The position numbers were made by a program, and so were the translations under genes. The notes beneath the pieces are model-generated. The model saw only the letters and a list, made by a program, of their open reading frames with translations, did not search any database and was not told the origin of the DNA. From assembly GCF_900102785.1 (NCBI RefSeq), contig NZ_FNGC01000009.1, positions 124,001 to 188,000 of the forward strand: a DNA stretch of 64,000 nucleotides, given 5' to 3'. Below are positions 34,689-43,260 of the stretch, piece after piece; position 1 is the stretch's first letter, and every line of letters begins with the position of its first letter. This stretch comes from Arthrobacter sp. ok362 (lineage in GTDB: Bacteria; Actinomycetota; Actinomycetes; Actinomycetales; Micrococcaceae).

Positions 34689-35366
34689 TTAGCGGACGAT
34701 CGCGAGGGCGAAGCCGTCCCAGCCTTTCGAACCCACGGTCTGCATCACGGTGCCGTCCAGCCGCGGGTCATCGCCCAGCATCTGGAGCGTGCTGATGATT
34801 CCGGGGGCATTCACCGGGTCCATCGATGCGTCCAGCACCGCGCCTTCCCACACGACGTTGTCCACCACGATGGTGGTCCCGGGCCGGCCAAGTCGGATGG
34901 CCCAGTCCAGGTAGTGGGCGTCGTTTTCCTTGTCGGCATCAATGAACACGAAGTCGAAGGGCGGCCCCGCCTCGCTTTCCAATTCCCGCAGGGTGTCCAG
35001 CGCCGCGCCGACCCGGATGTCCACCTTGTGGCCAACGCCGGCGTCGTCAACGTTCGCCCGCGCAACGCGGGCGTGCAGGGGGAGGTACTCGCAGGTGACG
35101 AGCCGGCCGTCATCGGGCAGCCCCTGAGCCATCCAGATGGTGCTGAAGCCGGCCAGCGTGCCGATCTCCAGGACGCGGCGGGCACCGGAGAGCTGGACCA
35201 GCAATTTCAGGAGTTTGCCGGCGTTGGGGGCCACTTCGATAGGCGGCATGCCTGCCTCAAGGGCGCTGGTCACGGCGCGCTTGAGCGAACTGTCCGGGCG
35301 GACCACTGCGTCGGAGAGGAAGTCCTCGACCGCGACCCAGCCGGGGGTGGACTGATGCTCGATCAT
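34689..35366 (-). CDS. O-methyltransferase, caffeoyl-CoA-OMT type
   Basis: 225 residues. VLEIGTLAGFSTIWMAQGL (motif I), VTCEYLPLHARVAR and FDFVFIDADKENDAHYLDW (metal-binding Asp) are typical of the cation-dependent class I catechol/CCoA O-methyltransferases, also found as single genes with unknown substrates in actinobacteria. Upstream of the acyl-CoA-dehydrogenase cluster on the same strand, about 220 bases from the chosen start of that gene, so association with it is possible but not shown. Confidence 0.85.
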   Translation of the reverse strand: MIEHQSTPGWVAVEDFLSDAVVRPDSSLKRAVTSALEAGMPPIEVAPNAGKLLKLLVQLSGARRVLEIGTLAGFSTIWMAQGLPDDGRLVTCEYLPLHARVARANVDDAGVGHKVDIRVGAALDTLRELESEAGPPFDFVFIDADKENDAHYLDWAIRLGRPGTTIVVDNVVWEGAVLDASMDPVNAPGIISTLQMLGDDPRLDGTVMQTVGSKGWDGFALAIVR

Positions 35367-35446
35367 TTCCCCAGTGTTCCAGCCGTCCGCGCCCGGCGGT
35401 AGCCTCCGGGTGCGGTTTCCGTCCGGATTTCGGCGTGCGCCCGGCC

Positions 35447-35812
35447 TTAGGTACCCGGCCGGATTGGAATTTGCGGCCCGGCACCGTCGGCGCCCTGCCC
35501 GTCGATGGCGTTTTCAAGCCGCTCCACCTTGCCGGTCAGCTCGCCGCTGTAACCCGGCCGGATGTCCGCCTTGAGGACCAGCGAAACGCGGGAACCGTAG
35601 GCGCCCACCGCGTCCGTGGCCCGTTTGACGACGTCCATGACCTCGTCCCACTCCCCCTCGATCTCGGTGAACATGGAACTGGTCCGGTTGGGTAGGCCCG
35701 ACTCCCGGACGATCCGCACCGCGGCCGCGACGGCGTCGTGGACGGACGCGTGGCCGGGCGCCTGTCCGTTGGCGGGGTCACCGGAGGGTGCTACGGAGAA
35801 TGCGACCAGCAT
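35447..35812 (-). CDS. MTH1187/YkoF-type thiamine-binding protein
   Basis: 121 residues. VAFSVAPSG at the start, SSMFTEIEGEWDEVMDVVKRA in the middle and VSLVLKADIRPG fit the MTH1187 (DUF77) thiamine-binding family with its ferredoxin-like fold. Soluble and probably a small-molecule binding protein; its role in vivo is not established. The ATG has GAAGGGAA about 9 bases upstream. A Gly/Ala/Asp tail ends the protein. Confidence 0.8.
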   Translation of the reverse strand: MLVAFSVAPSGDPANGQAPGHASVHDAVAAAVRIVRESGLPNRTSSMFTEIEGEWDEVMDVVKRATDAVGAYGSRVSLVLKADIRPGYSGELTGKVERLENAIDGQGADGAGPQIPIRPGT

Positions 35813-35975
35813 GTGGTGGTTCCCTTCACTCAGTCAGGACAGCCCGGCGAAAATTCCAGGCCGTCCGGCCCTAGTATTTCACGCGATTCCGCCACGGCAC
35901 CGTCCTGGCGTACCTTCGAAACCGTCACATAAATCACTACCCGCCGGTAACAGGTTCGTGCACCCCGTGCGTTGC

Positions 35976-35981
35976 TAACCT
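35976..35981 (+). promoter_or_regulatory. -10 box of a leaderless promoter
   Basis: TAACCT with six bases (AGGCAA) before ATG 35988. Confidence 0.45.
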
Positions 35982-35987
35982 AGGCAA

Positions 35988-36620
35988 ATGAACCGCGCAG
36001 TAGACCGCAGGCCGCTCCGCGCAGACGCTGCGCGGAACGTGGACAAAATCATCGCCGCGGCCCGGCAGTGCTTCCGCGAGCACGGCCCCGAAGTGCCTTT
36101 GCAGACCATTGCCGTCACCGCCGGGGTGGGTCCGGCCACCCTCTTCCGGAATTTCGCCGACAAGGAAGAACTCGTCCTCGCCGCCCTCAACCGGCAACTC
36201 CGGCTCCAGGTGGATCCGGCCATCGACGAGGCTCTGGCCGATCCGGACGCCGCTGCCGGACTCTTCCGGGTCATCGACGCCACGATGCGTGTTGCCAGCG
36301 AGGAAGCCAACCTCCTCGGCGCGGTCTCCGGCCGGCGCGGACTGCTGGCCGGGATCACCGGCGGCCTGGTTGAGTCCATCGCCGTCCTGCTGGGCCGCGG
36401 GCAGGGCCAGGGGACCCTGCGCAGCGACATTTCCATGACGGACATGATCCGGCTGCTGGCCATGCTGATCGGCGCCGTGGACACGATGGAGCCGGGCTCC
36501 GACGCGTGGCGGCGGCCCGTGGCGCTGGTCGAGGACGCCATCCGGACGGAGCGGCCGGTCCGGGCGTTGCCGCCGCAGGCGCCGCTGCCGGGAACCTCGT
36601 TCGACGCCGTTCTCGGCTAG
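35988..36620 (+). CDS. TetR-family regulator
   Basis: 210 residues. The N-terminal HTH, NVDKIIAAARQCFREHG then VPLQTIAVTAGVGPATLFRNF (about 13-50), is a standard TetR domain; the C-terminal part is variable (ligand binding). TAACCT six bases before ATG supports a leaderless start. It lies alone between a thiamine-binding protein gene and a small acidic protein gene, so the target is unknown. Confidence 0.9.
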   Translation: MNRAVDRRPLRADAARNVDKIIAAARQCFREHGPEVPLQTIAVTAGVGPATLFRNFADKEELVLAALNRQLRLQVDPAIDEALADPDAAAGLFRVIDATMRVASEEANLLGAVSGRRGLLAGITGGLVESIAVLLGRGQGQGTLRSDISMTDMIRLLAMLIGAVDTMEPGSDAWRRPVALVEDAIRTERPVRALPPQAPLPGTSFDAVLG

Positions 36621-36674
36621 CTTGCGTGCTCGGCTGACCTGCGTTCTCGGCTAGCCGGTGCGATCCAGGCCGCG

Positions 36675-36914
36675 CTAGTCCTCTGTGGGCTTATCTTTGG
36701 CTTCGAGAAGGTGTTGCTGCAGCTTCTCTTCGGCTTCCCGACGACGGCGGGACATTTCGCGCATTTCCCTGGTGGACTCAGCCCCTCCAGAAACAAACGG
36801 CTCGTGCGGCTTGGAGCGCTGCTCCTTGGGTGGCTCCGCGGCTCCCTGCTCCGCGGACTCCCGCTCGGCGGCTTCCTGCTCCGCAGCCGGCTGGTCGCCG
36901 TCCTGTTCGCTCAT
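36675..36914 (-). CDS. small acidic/charged hypothetical protein
   Basis: 79 residues, very rich in Glu, Gln, Lys and Arg. The C-terminal half, EMREMSRRRREAEEKLQQHL, is a predicted amphipathic helix or coiled coil. No signal peptide or membrane segment. The function is unknown. GGGAGC is 9 bases before ATG 36914. Confidence 0.5.
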   Translation of the reverse strand: MSEQDGDQPAAEQEAAERESAEQGAAEPPKEQRSKPHEPFVSGGAESTREMREMSRRRREAEEKLQQHLLEAKDKPTED

Positions 36915-37022
36915 GTTCGAATGCTCCCACGCGGTCCCCGGGTCAAGTAGGGACTAAAGACCGTTCCCGCCACGCCCACACTCGGTTCGCGGAGCAGCGC
37001 AGGCAGGGGACCCACGGGCGGG

Positions 37023-37334
37023 TCAATCCCAGCCCAGCAGCCGGAGCCCGGCGGCCGCGGCCGCGCCGGCGATCACCACCACCAGGAACGGCGCCCGGAA
37101 CCACAAGGCGATGCCTGCCGCCGCCAACGCGCCCAGCCGCGCGTCCAGGACGAGCGACTGACCGGAGGCAACGGCATTGACCACCGTCAGGGACGCCAGC
37201 AGCCCGATCGTCATGGTGCCGGCAATCCTGGACATTCGCGGGTCGCGGAGCAGGCTGGCCGGCACCAGGTAGCCGAGCAGCTTCCAGGCGTAGGCGAGCA
37301 GGCAGGAGAGCAGCAGCCACATCCAGAGGTTCAT
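37023..37334 (-). CDS. azlD: AzlD-type branched-chain amino-acid exporter subunit
   Basis: 103 residues with four short hydrophobic helices and no charged clusters, the size of AzlD proteins. It starts with ATGA overlap after azlC, so the two are coupled and form the export complex for branched-chain amino acids or azaleucine. PASLLRDPRMSRIAGTMTIG is the conserved N-terminal loop. Confidence 0.85.
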   Translation of the reverse strand: MNLWMWLLLSCLLAYAWKLLGYLVPASLLRDPRMSRIAGTMTIGLLASLTVVNAVASGQSLVLDARLGALAAAGIALWFRAPFLVVVIAGAAAAAGLRLLGWD

Positions 37335-38104
37335 GCGTCGTCTCCAGTGCGGTCGCCGCGGTGGTCGCCAGCAGGGTCGTGGTGGTGGTGCACGTGGTTC
37401 TCCGCGTACGGATCGACGTCCGGCTCCAGGCCCTCGTCGCTGCGTCCGTGGCTGAACCAGCCGATTCCGGCGGCGACCAGGGCGGCGACGAGGATCGGAA
37501 CTCCCGGGGGCACGAACGGCACGGCCAGCACGGTGGCCAGCGCACAGACAACCGCGATCGCCACAGGTTCCCTGCCTTTCAGGCGGGGCCAGAGCAGGCC
37601 CAGGAAGGCCGCCACGGCGGCGCCGTCGAGCCCCCACTGCTTGGGGTCCCCGAGCGCCGCTCCGGCCAGCGCCCCGACGGCAGTGAACAGGTTCCAGAGG
37701 ACGAAGATGCCCAGGCCTGCGGTCCAGAAGCCGCGCTTCTGCTCGAGCGGGTCCGTTTGTCCGGTGCTCGTGGCGGTGGACTCGTCGATGGTGACGTGGG
37801 CAGCGGCAAATCTGCGCCACCCCCGAGGCTGCAACAGTGCGTTGATTTGCATGCCGTAGATTCCGTTGCGCATACCCAGCAGCGTCGCGGCGCCCATCGC
37901 GGCGACGCCGGAGCCGCCGCCGGCCACCACGCCGATGAAGGCGAACTGCGAGCCGCCGCTGAAGAGCAGAAGGCTCAGGGCCATGGTCTGCCAGAAATCC
38001 AAGCCCGAGGTGACGGACAGCGCGCCGAAGGAGACGCCGTAGAGGCCGGTGGCGATGCTGATCGACAAACCGATCCGCACTGCCGGCGACTGCAGGATTT
38101 TCAC
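37331..38104 (-). CDS. azlC: AzlC-family amino-acid exporter with His-rich tail
   Basis: 257 residues. GLYGVSFGALSVTSGLDFWQ and LLFSGGSQFAFIGVVAGGG are the AzlC signatures; about five to six membrane segments. The GTG start overlaps the DoxX-like stop (GTGA). The last 30 residues contain AENHVHHHHDPAGDHRGDR, a His-rich tail not usual in AzlC, which might bind a metal. Works with the AzlD gene downstream. Confidence 0.88.
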   Translation of the reverse strand: MKILQSPAVRIGLSISIATGLYGVSFGALSVTSGLDFWQTMALSLLLFSGGSQFAFIGVVAGGGSGVAAMGAATLLGMRNGIYGMQINALLQPRGWRRFAAAHVTIDESTATSTGQTDPLEQKRGFWTAGLGIFVLWNLFTAVGALAGAALGDPKQWGLDGAAVAAFLGLLWPRLKGREPVAIAVVCALATVLAVPFVPPGVPILVAALVAAGIGWFSHGRSDEGLEPDVDPYAENHVHHHHDPAGDHRGDRTGDDA

Positions 38105-38547
38105 GGGCGCCAGTTCCGCCGCGTCAGAGTCCAGGCCCACGCGATGAGGGGCGCCTGGAGCGGGAGCCGCAAGGTATGCACCCGCCGCCGCATCGGCGTG
38201 CCCCGCGGCCCGTAGGCCTTGCGCAGGGCGTCTACATGGCCGGAAAGAAACGCGGTGAACAGTGCCGTGACGCAGCCGGCGGCGGCCCTCCGGGTGGCCG
38301 GGATCAGGAGCCCGACGGCGGCGGCGGATTCCAGCAGCCCGGTCGCTGCCACCCATTCCTCACGGGACAGGACGGCCAGCGGCCCGTTCGGCTGCTCGCC
38401 GGAGTCGTCCCGGCAGATGATGTCGGGAACCAACGGGTGGAAAAATTCGGGCTCGCGGAAGTGCTTGGCGGCGCTGGTGAGCAGCAGCGCGCTCATCGCT
38501 GCCGCGGACAGCTTCTGGAGGTCCCGGCCGGACCAGGGAAATGGCAT
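38101..38547 (-). CDS. DoxX-like membrane protein
   Basis: 148 residues with three to four hydrophobic helices. The sequence SALLLTSAAKHFREPEFFHPLVPDI and the later GLLESAAAVGLLIPATRR resemble DoxX/DUF-type quinone-related membrane proteins. It precedes azlC with overlapping stop and start, so it is in the same operon, although the functional link is unknown. ATG 38547 (MPFPWSG) follows a plausible GACCAGGG leader. Confidence 0.6.
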   Translation of the reverse strand: MPFPWSGRDLQKLSAAAMSALLLTSAAKHFREPEFFHPLVPDIICRDDSGEQPNGPLAVLSREEWVAATGLLESAAAVGLLIPATRRAAAGCVTALFTAFLSGHVDALRKAYGPRGTPMRRRVHTLRLPLQAPLIAWAWTLTRRNWRP

Positions 38548-38654
38548 GCAACCACTCAACCACAGCGGCCACGCCGGCCGTAATCCGTCAGGGAGCCCGG
38601 CGACCACAACCAATTCCGACGCGATCCGCCCACGATCCGCCGGGCGGCCGGGTG

Positions 38655-39554
38655 TTAGCGGAGGGGCCGACTGTCCGCCATCAGCTGGGACAGGACCTGG
38701 GCCGGCCAGTTTGTGGTGATCTCGTGGATTCCGAGTTCCCGGCACCGTTCGACGTCGTCCCTGGCGTCGACCGTCCACACCCGGAACCGGAGTCCCGAGG
38801 CGAGCCAGCGCTGAACGGTTGGGGCGTGCGCGCGGACGTAGCCGATGGCGGGACCGGCGATGCCCGCCTCACCCCTATCCAGGATCCGTTCGCCCTCTGC
38901 CTGGGCAGCCTTCATCACATTGGCCAGCGCCCCGCCGGTCAGGGCACCGAGGCGCAGTTCCTCTCGGATATCCGCCACATTGACGTCGTCCACGAGTTGG
39001 CAGACGGCCCCTGCCGGCGCGGACTCGAGAAGGTGCTTTACGGAGTCGGGGCTAAAGCTCATGAACGAAACCATGATGTTCTCCAGCACCGACGTCCCCG
39101 GATCCCAGCCCTTGTTCCTCAGGACGTCGAGGACCCGGTCCTCAAGGCCGAGCTGGTACGGGCTCGGGTGTTTGAACTCAATCGCCAGTCCGATCCCGCG
39201 GCCCGCCGCGCGCAGGATGTCGAGCAGTTCCGGCAGGGTCAGGAACTGCTCGGACTTGGCGCCGTAGGCTTCCGGGATCCGGGCTCCCTTCCAGGAGGAG
39301 AAGTCCAGCGGCCGGAGCTCTTCCAGGGTCCGGTCGGCCACCTGGCCGGTGCCGTCCGAGGTACGGTCCAGGGTGGCATCGTGCAAGAGCACCACGCGCT
39401 GGTCCCGGGTCAGCCGGACATCGCATTCCACACCGTCGGCGCCGTCGGCAATTGCCTGCAGGTACGCGGCCCGGGTGTGCTCGGCGAAGGCTCCGCTGGA
39501 GCCACGGTGGGCGTAGACCAAAGGACGGGCGGCGGCGGACTCCTCAGTCGTCAT
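38655..39554 (-). CDS. glycerophosphodiester phosphodiesterase
   Basis: 299 residues. YAHRGSSGAFAEHTRAAYLQ near the start contains the catalytic His and Glu, GVECDVRLTRDQ the metal-binding acidic pair, and LLHDATLDRTSDGTG the second His of the GDPD TIM barrel. Hydrolyses glycerophosphodiesters to glycerol-3-phosphate and an alcohol. No signal peptide is evident. TAACGT six bases before ATG supports the start. Divergent from the DUF445 gene over only 50 bases. Confidence 0.92.
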   Translation of the reverse strand: MTTEESAAARPLVYAHRGSSGAFAEHTRAAYLQAIADGADGVECDVRLTRDQRVVLLHDATLDRTSDGTGQVADRTLEELRPLDFSSWKGARIPEAYGAKSEQFLTLPELLDILRAAGRGIGLAIEFKHPSPYQLGLEDRVLDVLRNKGWDPGTSVLENIMVSFMSFSPDSVKHLLESAPAGAVCQLVDDVNVADIREELRLGALTGGALANVMKAAQAEGERILDRGEAGIAGPAIGYVRAHAPTVQRWLASGLRFRVWTVDARDDVERCRELGIHEITTNWPAQVLSQLMADSRPLR

Positions 39555-39560
39555 GGTGCC

Positions 39561-39566
39561 ACGTTA
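39561..39566 (-). promoter_or_regulatory. -10 box of a leaderless promoter
   Basis: TAACGT on the minus strand with six bases (GGCACC) before ATG 39554. It faces a second box at 39593, so two divergent promoters share this 50-base gap. Confidence 0.5.
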
Positions 39567-39592
39567 GCGGACGGCCCGTTTCCTGGCAGGAC

Positions 39593-39598
39593 TAGGCT
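39593..39598 (+). promoter_or_regulatory. -10 box of a leaderless promoter
   Basis: TAGGCT with six bases (GGGCTC) before ATG 39605. Confidence 0.5.
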
Positions 39599-39604
39599 GG
39601 GCTC

Positions 39605-40942
39605 ATGCAGGTCAATACTGAGCCAACTTCCCTGACCGGTGCCGCGGGACGTCCGGGCGGCGTTCGGCCGGACGGTCCCCCCGGACAGCGTTCCGCTGCG
39701 TCCAGCGACGCCGAGAAGGCCGCGGCGCTGCGGCGGATGAAGCTCCTGGCACTCGCGCTCCTGATCGTCATGGCCGTGATCTTCGTCGTCGCGTTCGCCC
39801 TGCAGAAGCAGTATCCGGGGCTCGAATACGTCCGCGCGGCGGCCGAGGGCGGCATGGTGGGGGCCCTCGCGGACTGGTTCGCCGTTACGGCCCTGTTCAA
39901 GTACCCCATGGGAATCAAGATCCCGCATACGGCGATCATCCCGCGCCGCAAGGACCAGATCGGCGCCTCGCTGGGCGAATTCGTGGAGACCAATTTCCTC
40001 TCCGAACAGGTGGTCCAGGAAAAGCTGGCGTCCGCTGACATTGCGCGCAAGGCCGGCGCCTGGCTCTCCAGCCCCGGCGGCCCGGACCGCGTCGCCAAGG
40101 AGGGTGCCGCCGTCATCCGCGGCGCGTTCAAGGTCCTCAACGACGACGACGTCAAGGCCGTGATCGAGTCCATGGTCCGCAAGCACCTGCTCACCCCGCC
40201 GTGGGGGCCGCCGGTGGGCCGGCTCGCCGAGCGGATATTCGCCGACGGCCACCATCACACGCTCGTGGACCTGCTGGTGGACCGCACCGTGGACTGGGTG
40301 CGGGACAACCACGAGACCGTCAGCAGGCTGGTCTCGGACCGCTCGCCGCAGTGGGTGCCGACATTCGTGGACGGGCTGGTCGGGGACAAGGTCTACGTCG
40401 AGATCCTCAAGTTCACCCGCGCCGTCCAGAACGATCCGCAGCACCAGGTCCGCCAGTCCATCGACAAATACCTGACCGAACTGGCCCAGGACCTGCAGCA
40501 TGACCCGGTCATGATCGCCCGTGCCGAGGGCATCAAGGCGCAAGTGCTCGGCGACCCCGAGGTCCGCGAGCTTGCCTCCCGCACCTGGGACACCATCAAG
40601 ACGGCCCTGCTCACCGCCGTCGATGACCCGCACAGCGAACTGACCGTCAAATTCAAGGCGGCCGTGCATGACTTCGGCACCCGGCTGCTGGTCGATCCCG
40701 AGCTCGCCGGCAAGGTGAACGCCTGGATCGGCGACGCGGCGGGCTACCTGGTGAAGACCTACCGCTCGGACATCGCGGGGGTCATTACGGACACCGTGGC
40801 CCGCTGGGATGCCGAGGAAACGTCCCAGAAGATCGAGCTGCAAGTGGGCAGGGACCTGCAGTTCATCCGGCTCAACGGCACGGTGGTGGGCGCCCTGGCC
40901 GGGCTGGCCATCTTCACGGTGGCCAGCATGCTGTTCAGCTAG
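39605..40942 (+). CDS. DUF445-family membrane protein
   Basis: 445 residues. A hydrophobic helix near 42-64 (LALALLIVMAVIFVVAFAL), a second short one near 80-90 (AEGGMVGALADWFAVTALF), a long helical soluble part with several ADWFAV/EFVE-like DUF445 motifs, and a C-terminal anchor (VVGALAGLAIFTVASMLF). Named only as DUF445; the role is unknown. Confidence 0.85.
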   Translation: MQVNTEPTSLTGAAGRPGGVRPDGPPGQRSAASSDAEKAAALRRMKLLALALLIVMAVIFVVAFALQKQYPGLEYVRAAAEGGMVGALADWFAVTALFKYPMGIKIPHTAIIPRRKDQIGASLGEFVETNFLSEQVVQEKLASADIARKAGAWLSSPGGPDRVAKEGAAVIRGAFKVLNDDDVKAVIESMVRKHLLTPPWGPPVGRLAERIFADGHHHTLVDLLVDRTVDWVRDNHETVSRLVSDRSPQWVPTFVDGLVGDKVYVEILKFTRAVQNDPQHQVRQSIDKYLTELAQDLQHDPVMIARAEGIKAQVLGDPEVRELASRTWDTIKTALLTAVDDPHSELTVKFKAAVHDFGTRLLVDPELAGKVNAWIGDAAGYLVKTYRSDIAGVITDTVARWDAEETSQKIELQVGRDLQFIRLNGTVVGALAGLAIFTVASMLFS

Positions 40943-40962
40943 CCACCGGGTCCCGGCTCCGG

Positions 40963-41463
40963 TCAGGCAGCGGCGACCTTCGCCTTGGTCCGGCCCTGCA
41001 TGGCGAAGATCGTGAAAGCCAGCGCCCCGAGCGCTGTCACCACGAGCAGCAGCAGCCCGATCGCGTAGCTGTGCGCTGCGGCGTCGTAGGTGGCACCCAT
41101 GATCAGCGGCGGGAAGTAGCCACCCAGCCCTCCGGCCGCGCTGACCACCCCGCTGATGCTGCCCACTTTTCCCTGCGGCGCGAGTACGCCCACCCAGGCG
41201 AACACCCCGCCTGTGCCCAGGCCCAGCGCCGCCGCCATGGCGACGAACGTGATCCCGGCGGGCACGTCGCCGTCGGGCTGCAGGTTCACCACCCAGGCCA
41301 GCACCGCGACGCCGGCGAGCGCGACGATCACCACGGGCTTCGGACCGACCTTGTCCGCCAGCACCCCGCCCACGGGCCGCGCCAGCACGGCGGCGAGCGC
41401 AAACCCTGCGGTGCGGGCGCCGGCCGCGCTGGGATCGAAGCTGTAGACATCCCGAATAGGGCC
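40963..41463 (-). pseudogene. narK-type MFS transporter remnant, N-terminal half missing
   Basis: The open frame (166 codons) reads VYSFDPSAAGARTAGFALAA, LARPVGGVLADKVGPKP, then GVFAWVGVLAPQGKVGSISG and the last six helices of a nitrate/nitrite NarK-type transporter, but the sequence upstream of VYSFDP is lost: an in-frame stop (TTA on the plus strand, 41464-41466) lies six codons before it and no start codon is suitable. A complete protein would be 400-450 residues. The C-terminal part is well kept, so the truncation is recent. ATG 41388 lies inside a membrane helix and is not a believable start. Confidence 0.8.
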
Positions 41464-41517
41464 TTAGGACAGGGGGCGCACGCCGGCCGGCGCCGGTTCG
41501 GGCTGCCCAGCCGCGGG

Positions 41518-42267
41518 TCAGGCGAAACTCTCCAGCTCCACGCCGGCGGCCTCCAGCCCGGCCCGCACGGCGGCGGCAACGCTGACGGAGCCGGGTGCGT
41601 CCCCGTGCAGGCAGAGCGACTGTGGCTCGATCCGGAGCACTGTGCCGTCCACCGCCTCGACTTCGCCCTTCGTGGCGAGCCTGACCGCCCGCTCGGTGAC
41701 CTGTCTGGCGTCGAGCAGCACGGCCCCTTCCTCCGTGCGCGGCACGAGGGTGCCGTCAGGAAAGTACGCGCGGTCGGCGAAGGCTTCGGAGAAAACGGGG
41801 TGCCCGGCATCCCGGGCGATTTCCAGCAACGCTGAGCCCGGGAAGCCCAGGACGGGCAGCCCGGGATCGTAGGCCTGGATGGCGGCAATCACTGCGGAGG
41901 CCTGCTCGGCGTCGCGCACCGTGCGGTCGTAGAGCGCCCCGTGCAGCTTGACGTAGTCCACCGAGGCGCCCACGGCATGGGCGACGCCGTCGAGCGCTCC
42001 GAGCTGGTAGAGCACCGCGCCGAACAGGTCATCAAAGGTCATGTCCATCGAACGCAGGCCGAAGCCGGCCAGATCCGGGTAGCCAAGGTGGGCGCCGACG
42101 CTGACGTCGAGCTCGTAGGCCGCCCGGCAGGTGTCCAGCATCGTCACAGGGTCGCCGGCGTGCATTCCGCAGGCCACGCTGGCGCTCGTGACGAGCGGGA
42201 ACATCGCGGCATCGTCACCCATGGTCCAGGTCCCGAAGGACTCTCCCAGGTCAGCGTTCAGATCCAA
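41518..42267 (-). CDS. pxpA: 5-oxoprolinase subunit A (LamB/YcsF)
   Basis: 249 residues, full length. LNADLGESFGTWTMGDD at the start, SVACGMHAGDP, SVGAHLGYPDL and VKLHGALYDRTV are the diagnostic PxpA blocks. With PxpB and PxpC it forms the ATP-dependent 5-oxoprolinase that opens 5-oxoproline to glutamate. No pxpB or pxpC is adjacent here; instead the neighbours are an EcsC-like protein gene (10-base overlap) and a broken transporter gene. Confidence 0.95.
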   Translation of the reverse strand: MDLNADLGESFGTWTMGDDAAMFPLVTSASVACGMHAGDPVTMLDTCRAAYELDVSVGAHLGYPDLAGFGLRSMDMTFDDLFGAVLYQLGALDGVAHAVGASVDYVKLHGALYDRTVRDAEQASAVIAAIQAYDPGLPVLGFPGSALLEIARDAGHPVFSEAFADRAYFPDGTLVPRTEEGAVLLDARQVTERAVRLATKGEVEAVDGTVLRIEPQSLCLHGDAPGSVSVAAAVRAGLEAAGVELESFA

Positions 42268-43133
42268 AACGTGCCGCCGTCCTTCGTTGAGCCCTTCGTT
42301 GAACCCTTCGGGGTGCCGCTGTCCGGTGGCGCGTCCAGGGAAGTGTCGTAGAGCGCGGCCGGCCCGGTGGTTTCCGCAAGGGCCTGCAGTTCTCCCGGAA
42401 TCGTGTCCGGGATGGGCCCGAATGCTTCCTTGGCGTTCGCGACGACCGCATGGCCCATCACCCGGTTGCCCACTCCGCCTACGACGGCGCCGATGCCGAA
42501 GGGCAGGGCACGGCCCAGCCAGGCTGTGCCCTGGGTCTTGAGCAGGGAGCGCAGGAACATCGTCTGGATCTTCGCCCGCACGACACCGAAGCCGGCGAGG
42601 GGGACGCGGCGGGTGAAGGCCGTGGTCCAGGCCTGGGTGGGCCCCTTGCCCCGGCTCGCGGCTTGTCCGCTCAGCGAGCTCAGCAGCTGGGTGCCTTCCT
42701 CGCCCAGCATGATCGCCATGACCAGGGTGCTGGCTCTGTCCGGATCCACCATCCGGACGCCGTGCAGTTCGGCGAGCGCTGTGGAATACAGTGCGGTGGC
42801 TTCGAGGAACCCGACGGCCGCGGCGGCCGAGAGACCGAGTGCGGCGGCAGTTCCGACGCCCGGAATCACGGCTGCCCCGCCGACCAGCGCGCCGCCGCCG
42901 GTGACGGCCAGCAGGTAGTCGCGCTCCAGGATGGCGGCGAGCTGGGCCGCCGTGGCATGCGGGTGTTTGCGCTGGAGCCTGCGGATATTGGCCAGTACCA
43001 GCGGCCGCTGGACTTCAACCGCCCGCAGGAGCATCCTGTGGAGGCCGGGCCGGGGCTGGCCGGCGGCGTCGAACATCGCACTGTGGGCTGTTTGCTGGGC
43101 AACCTTGATTGCCGGGTTGCTGCGCTTGGCCAT
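42258..43133 (-). CDS. EcsC-like membrane-associated protein
   Basis: 291 residues. Basic helical head, then a Gly/Ala-rich hydrophobic part (VTGGGALVGGAAVIPGVGTA near 85-104, LGLSAAAAVGFLEATALY) and a second (FGIGAVVGGVGNRVMGH) near 230. The pattern resembles the EcsC family, whose function is not clear. A TPKGSTKGSTKDGG repeat ends the protein. ATG 43133 (MAKRSNPA) is chosen with GAGAGG about 6 bases upstream; an earlier in-frame start at 43169 is weaker. Confidence 0.6.
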   Translation of the reverse strand: MAKRSNPAIKVAQQTAHSAMFDAAGQPRPGLHRMLLRAVEVQRPLVLANIRRLQRKHPHATAAQLAAILERDYLLAVTGGGALVGGAAVIPGVGTAAALGLSAAAAVGFLEATALYSTALAELHGVRMVDPDRASTLVMAIMLGEEGTQLLSSLSGQAASRGKGPTQAWTTAFTRRVPLAGFGVVRAKIQTMFLRSLLKTQGTAWLGRALPFGIGAVVGGVGNRVMGHAVVANAKEAFGPIPDTIPGELQALAETTGPAALYDTSLDAPPDSGTPKGSTKGSTKDGGTFWI

Positions 43134-43248
43134 GATCGCCTCTCGTCGGAACCAGAAAAGTAAGTCCACTTAACATTAGGGCACGGCCCGGCAGGCCGGG
43201 TTACCGCTGGCCCACGGAGGGCTCCAGCCCGGCCGGCTGGCCGGCTAC

Positions 43249-43254
43249 TAGACT
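43249..43254 (+). promoter_or_regulatory. -10 box of a leaderless promoter
   Basis: TAGACT with six bases (GGGCCC) before ATG 43261. Confidence 0.5.
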
Positions 43255-43260
43255 GGGCCC

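Noticed and set aside
40963..41388. Short stand-alone MFS protein from ATG 41388
   Set aside because: The codon lies in a conserved helix of the NarK fold and homologous sequence continues upstream of it, so this is a truncated gene.
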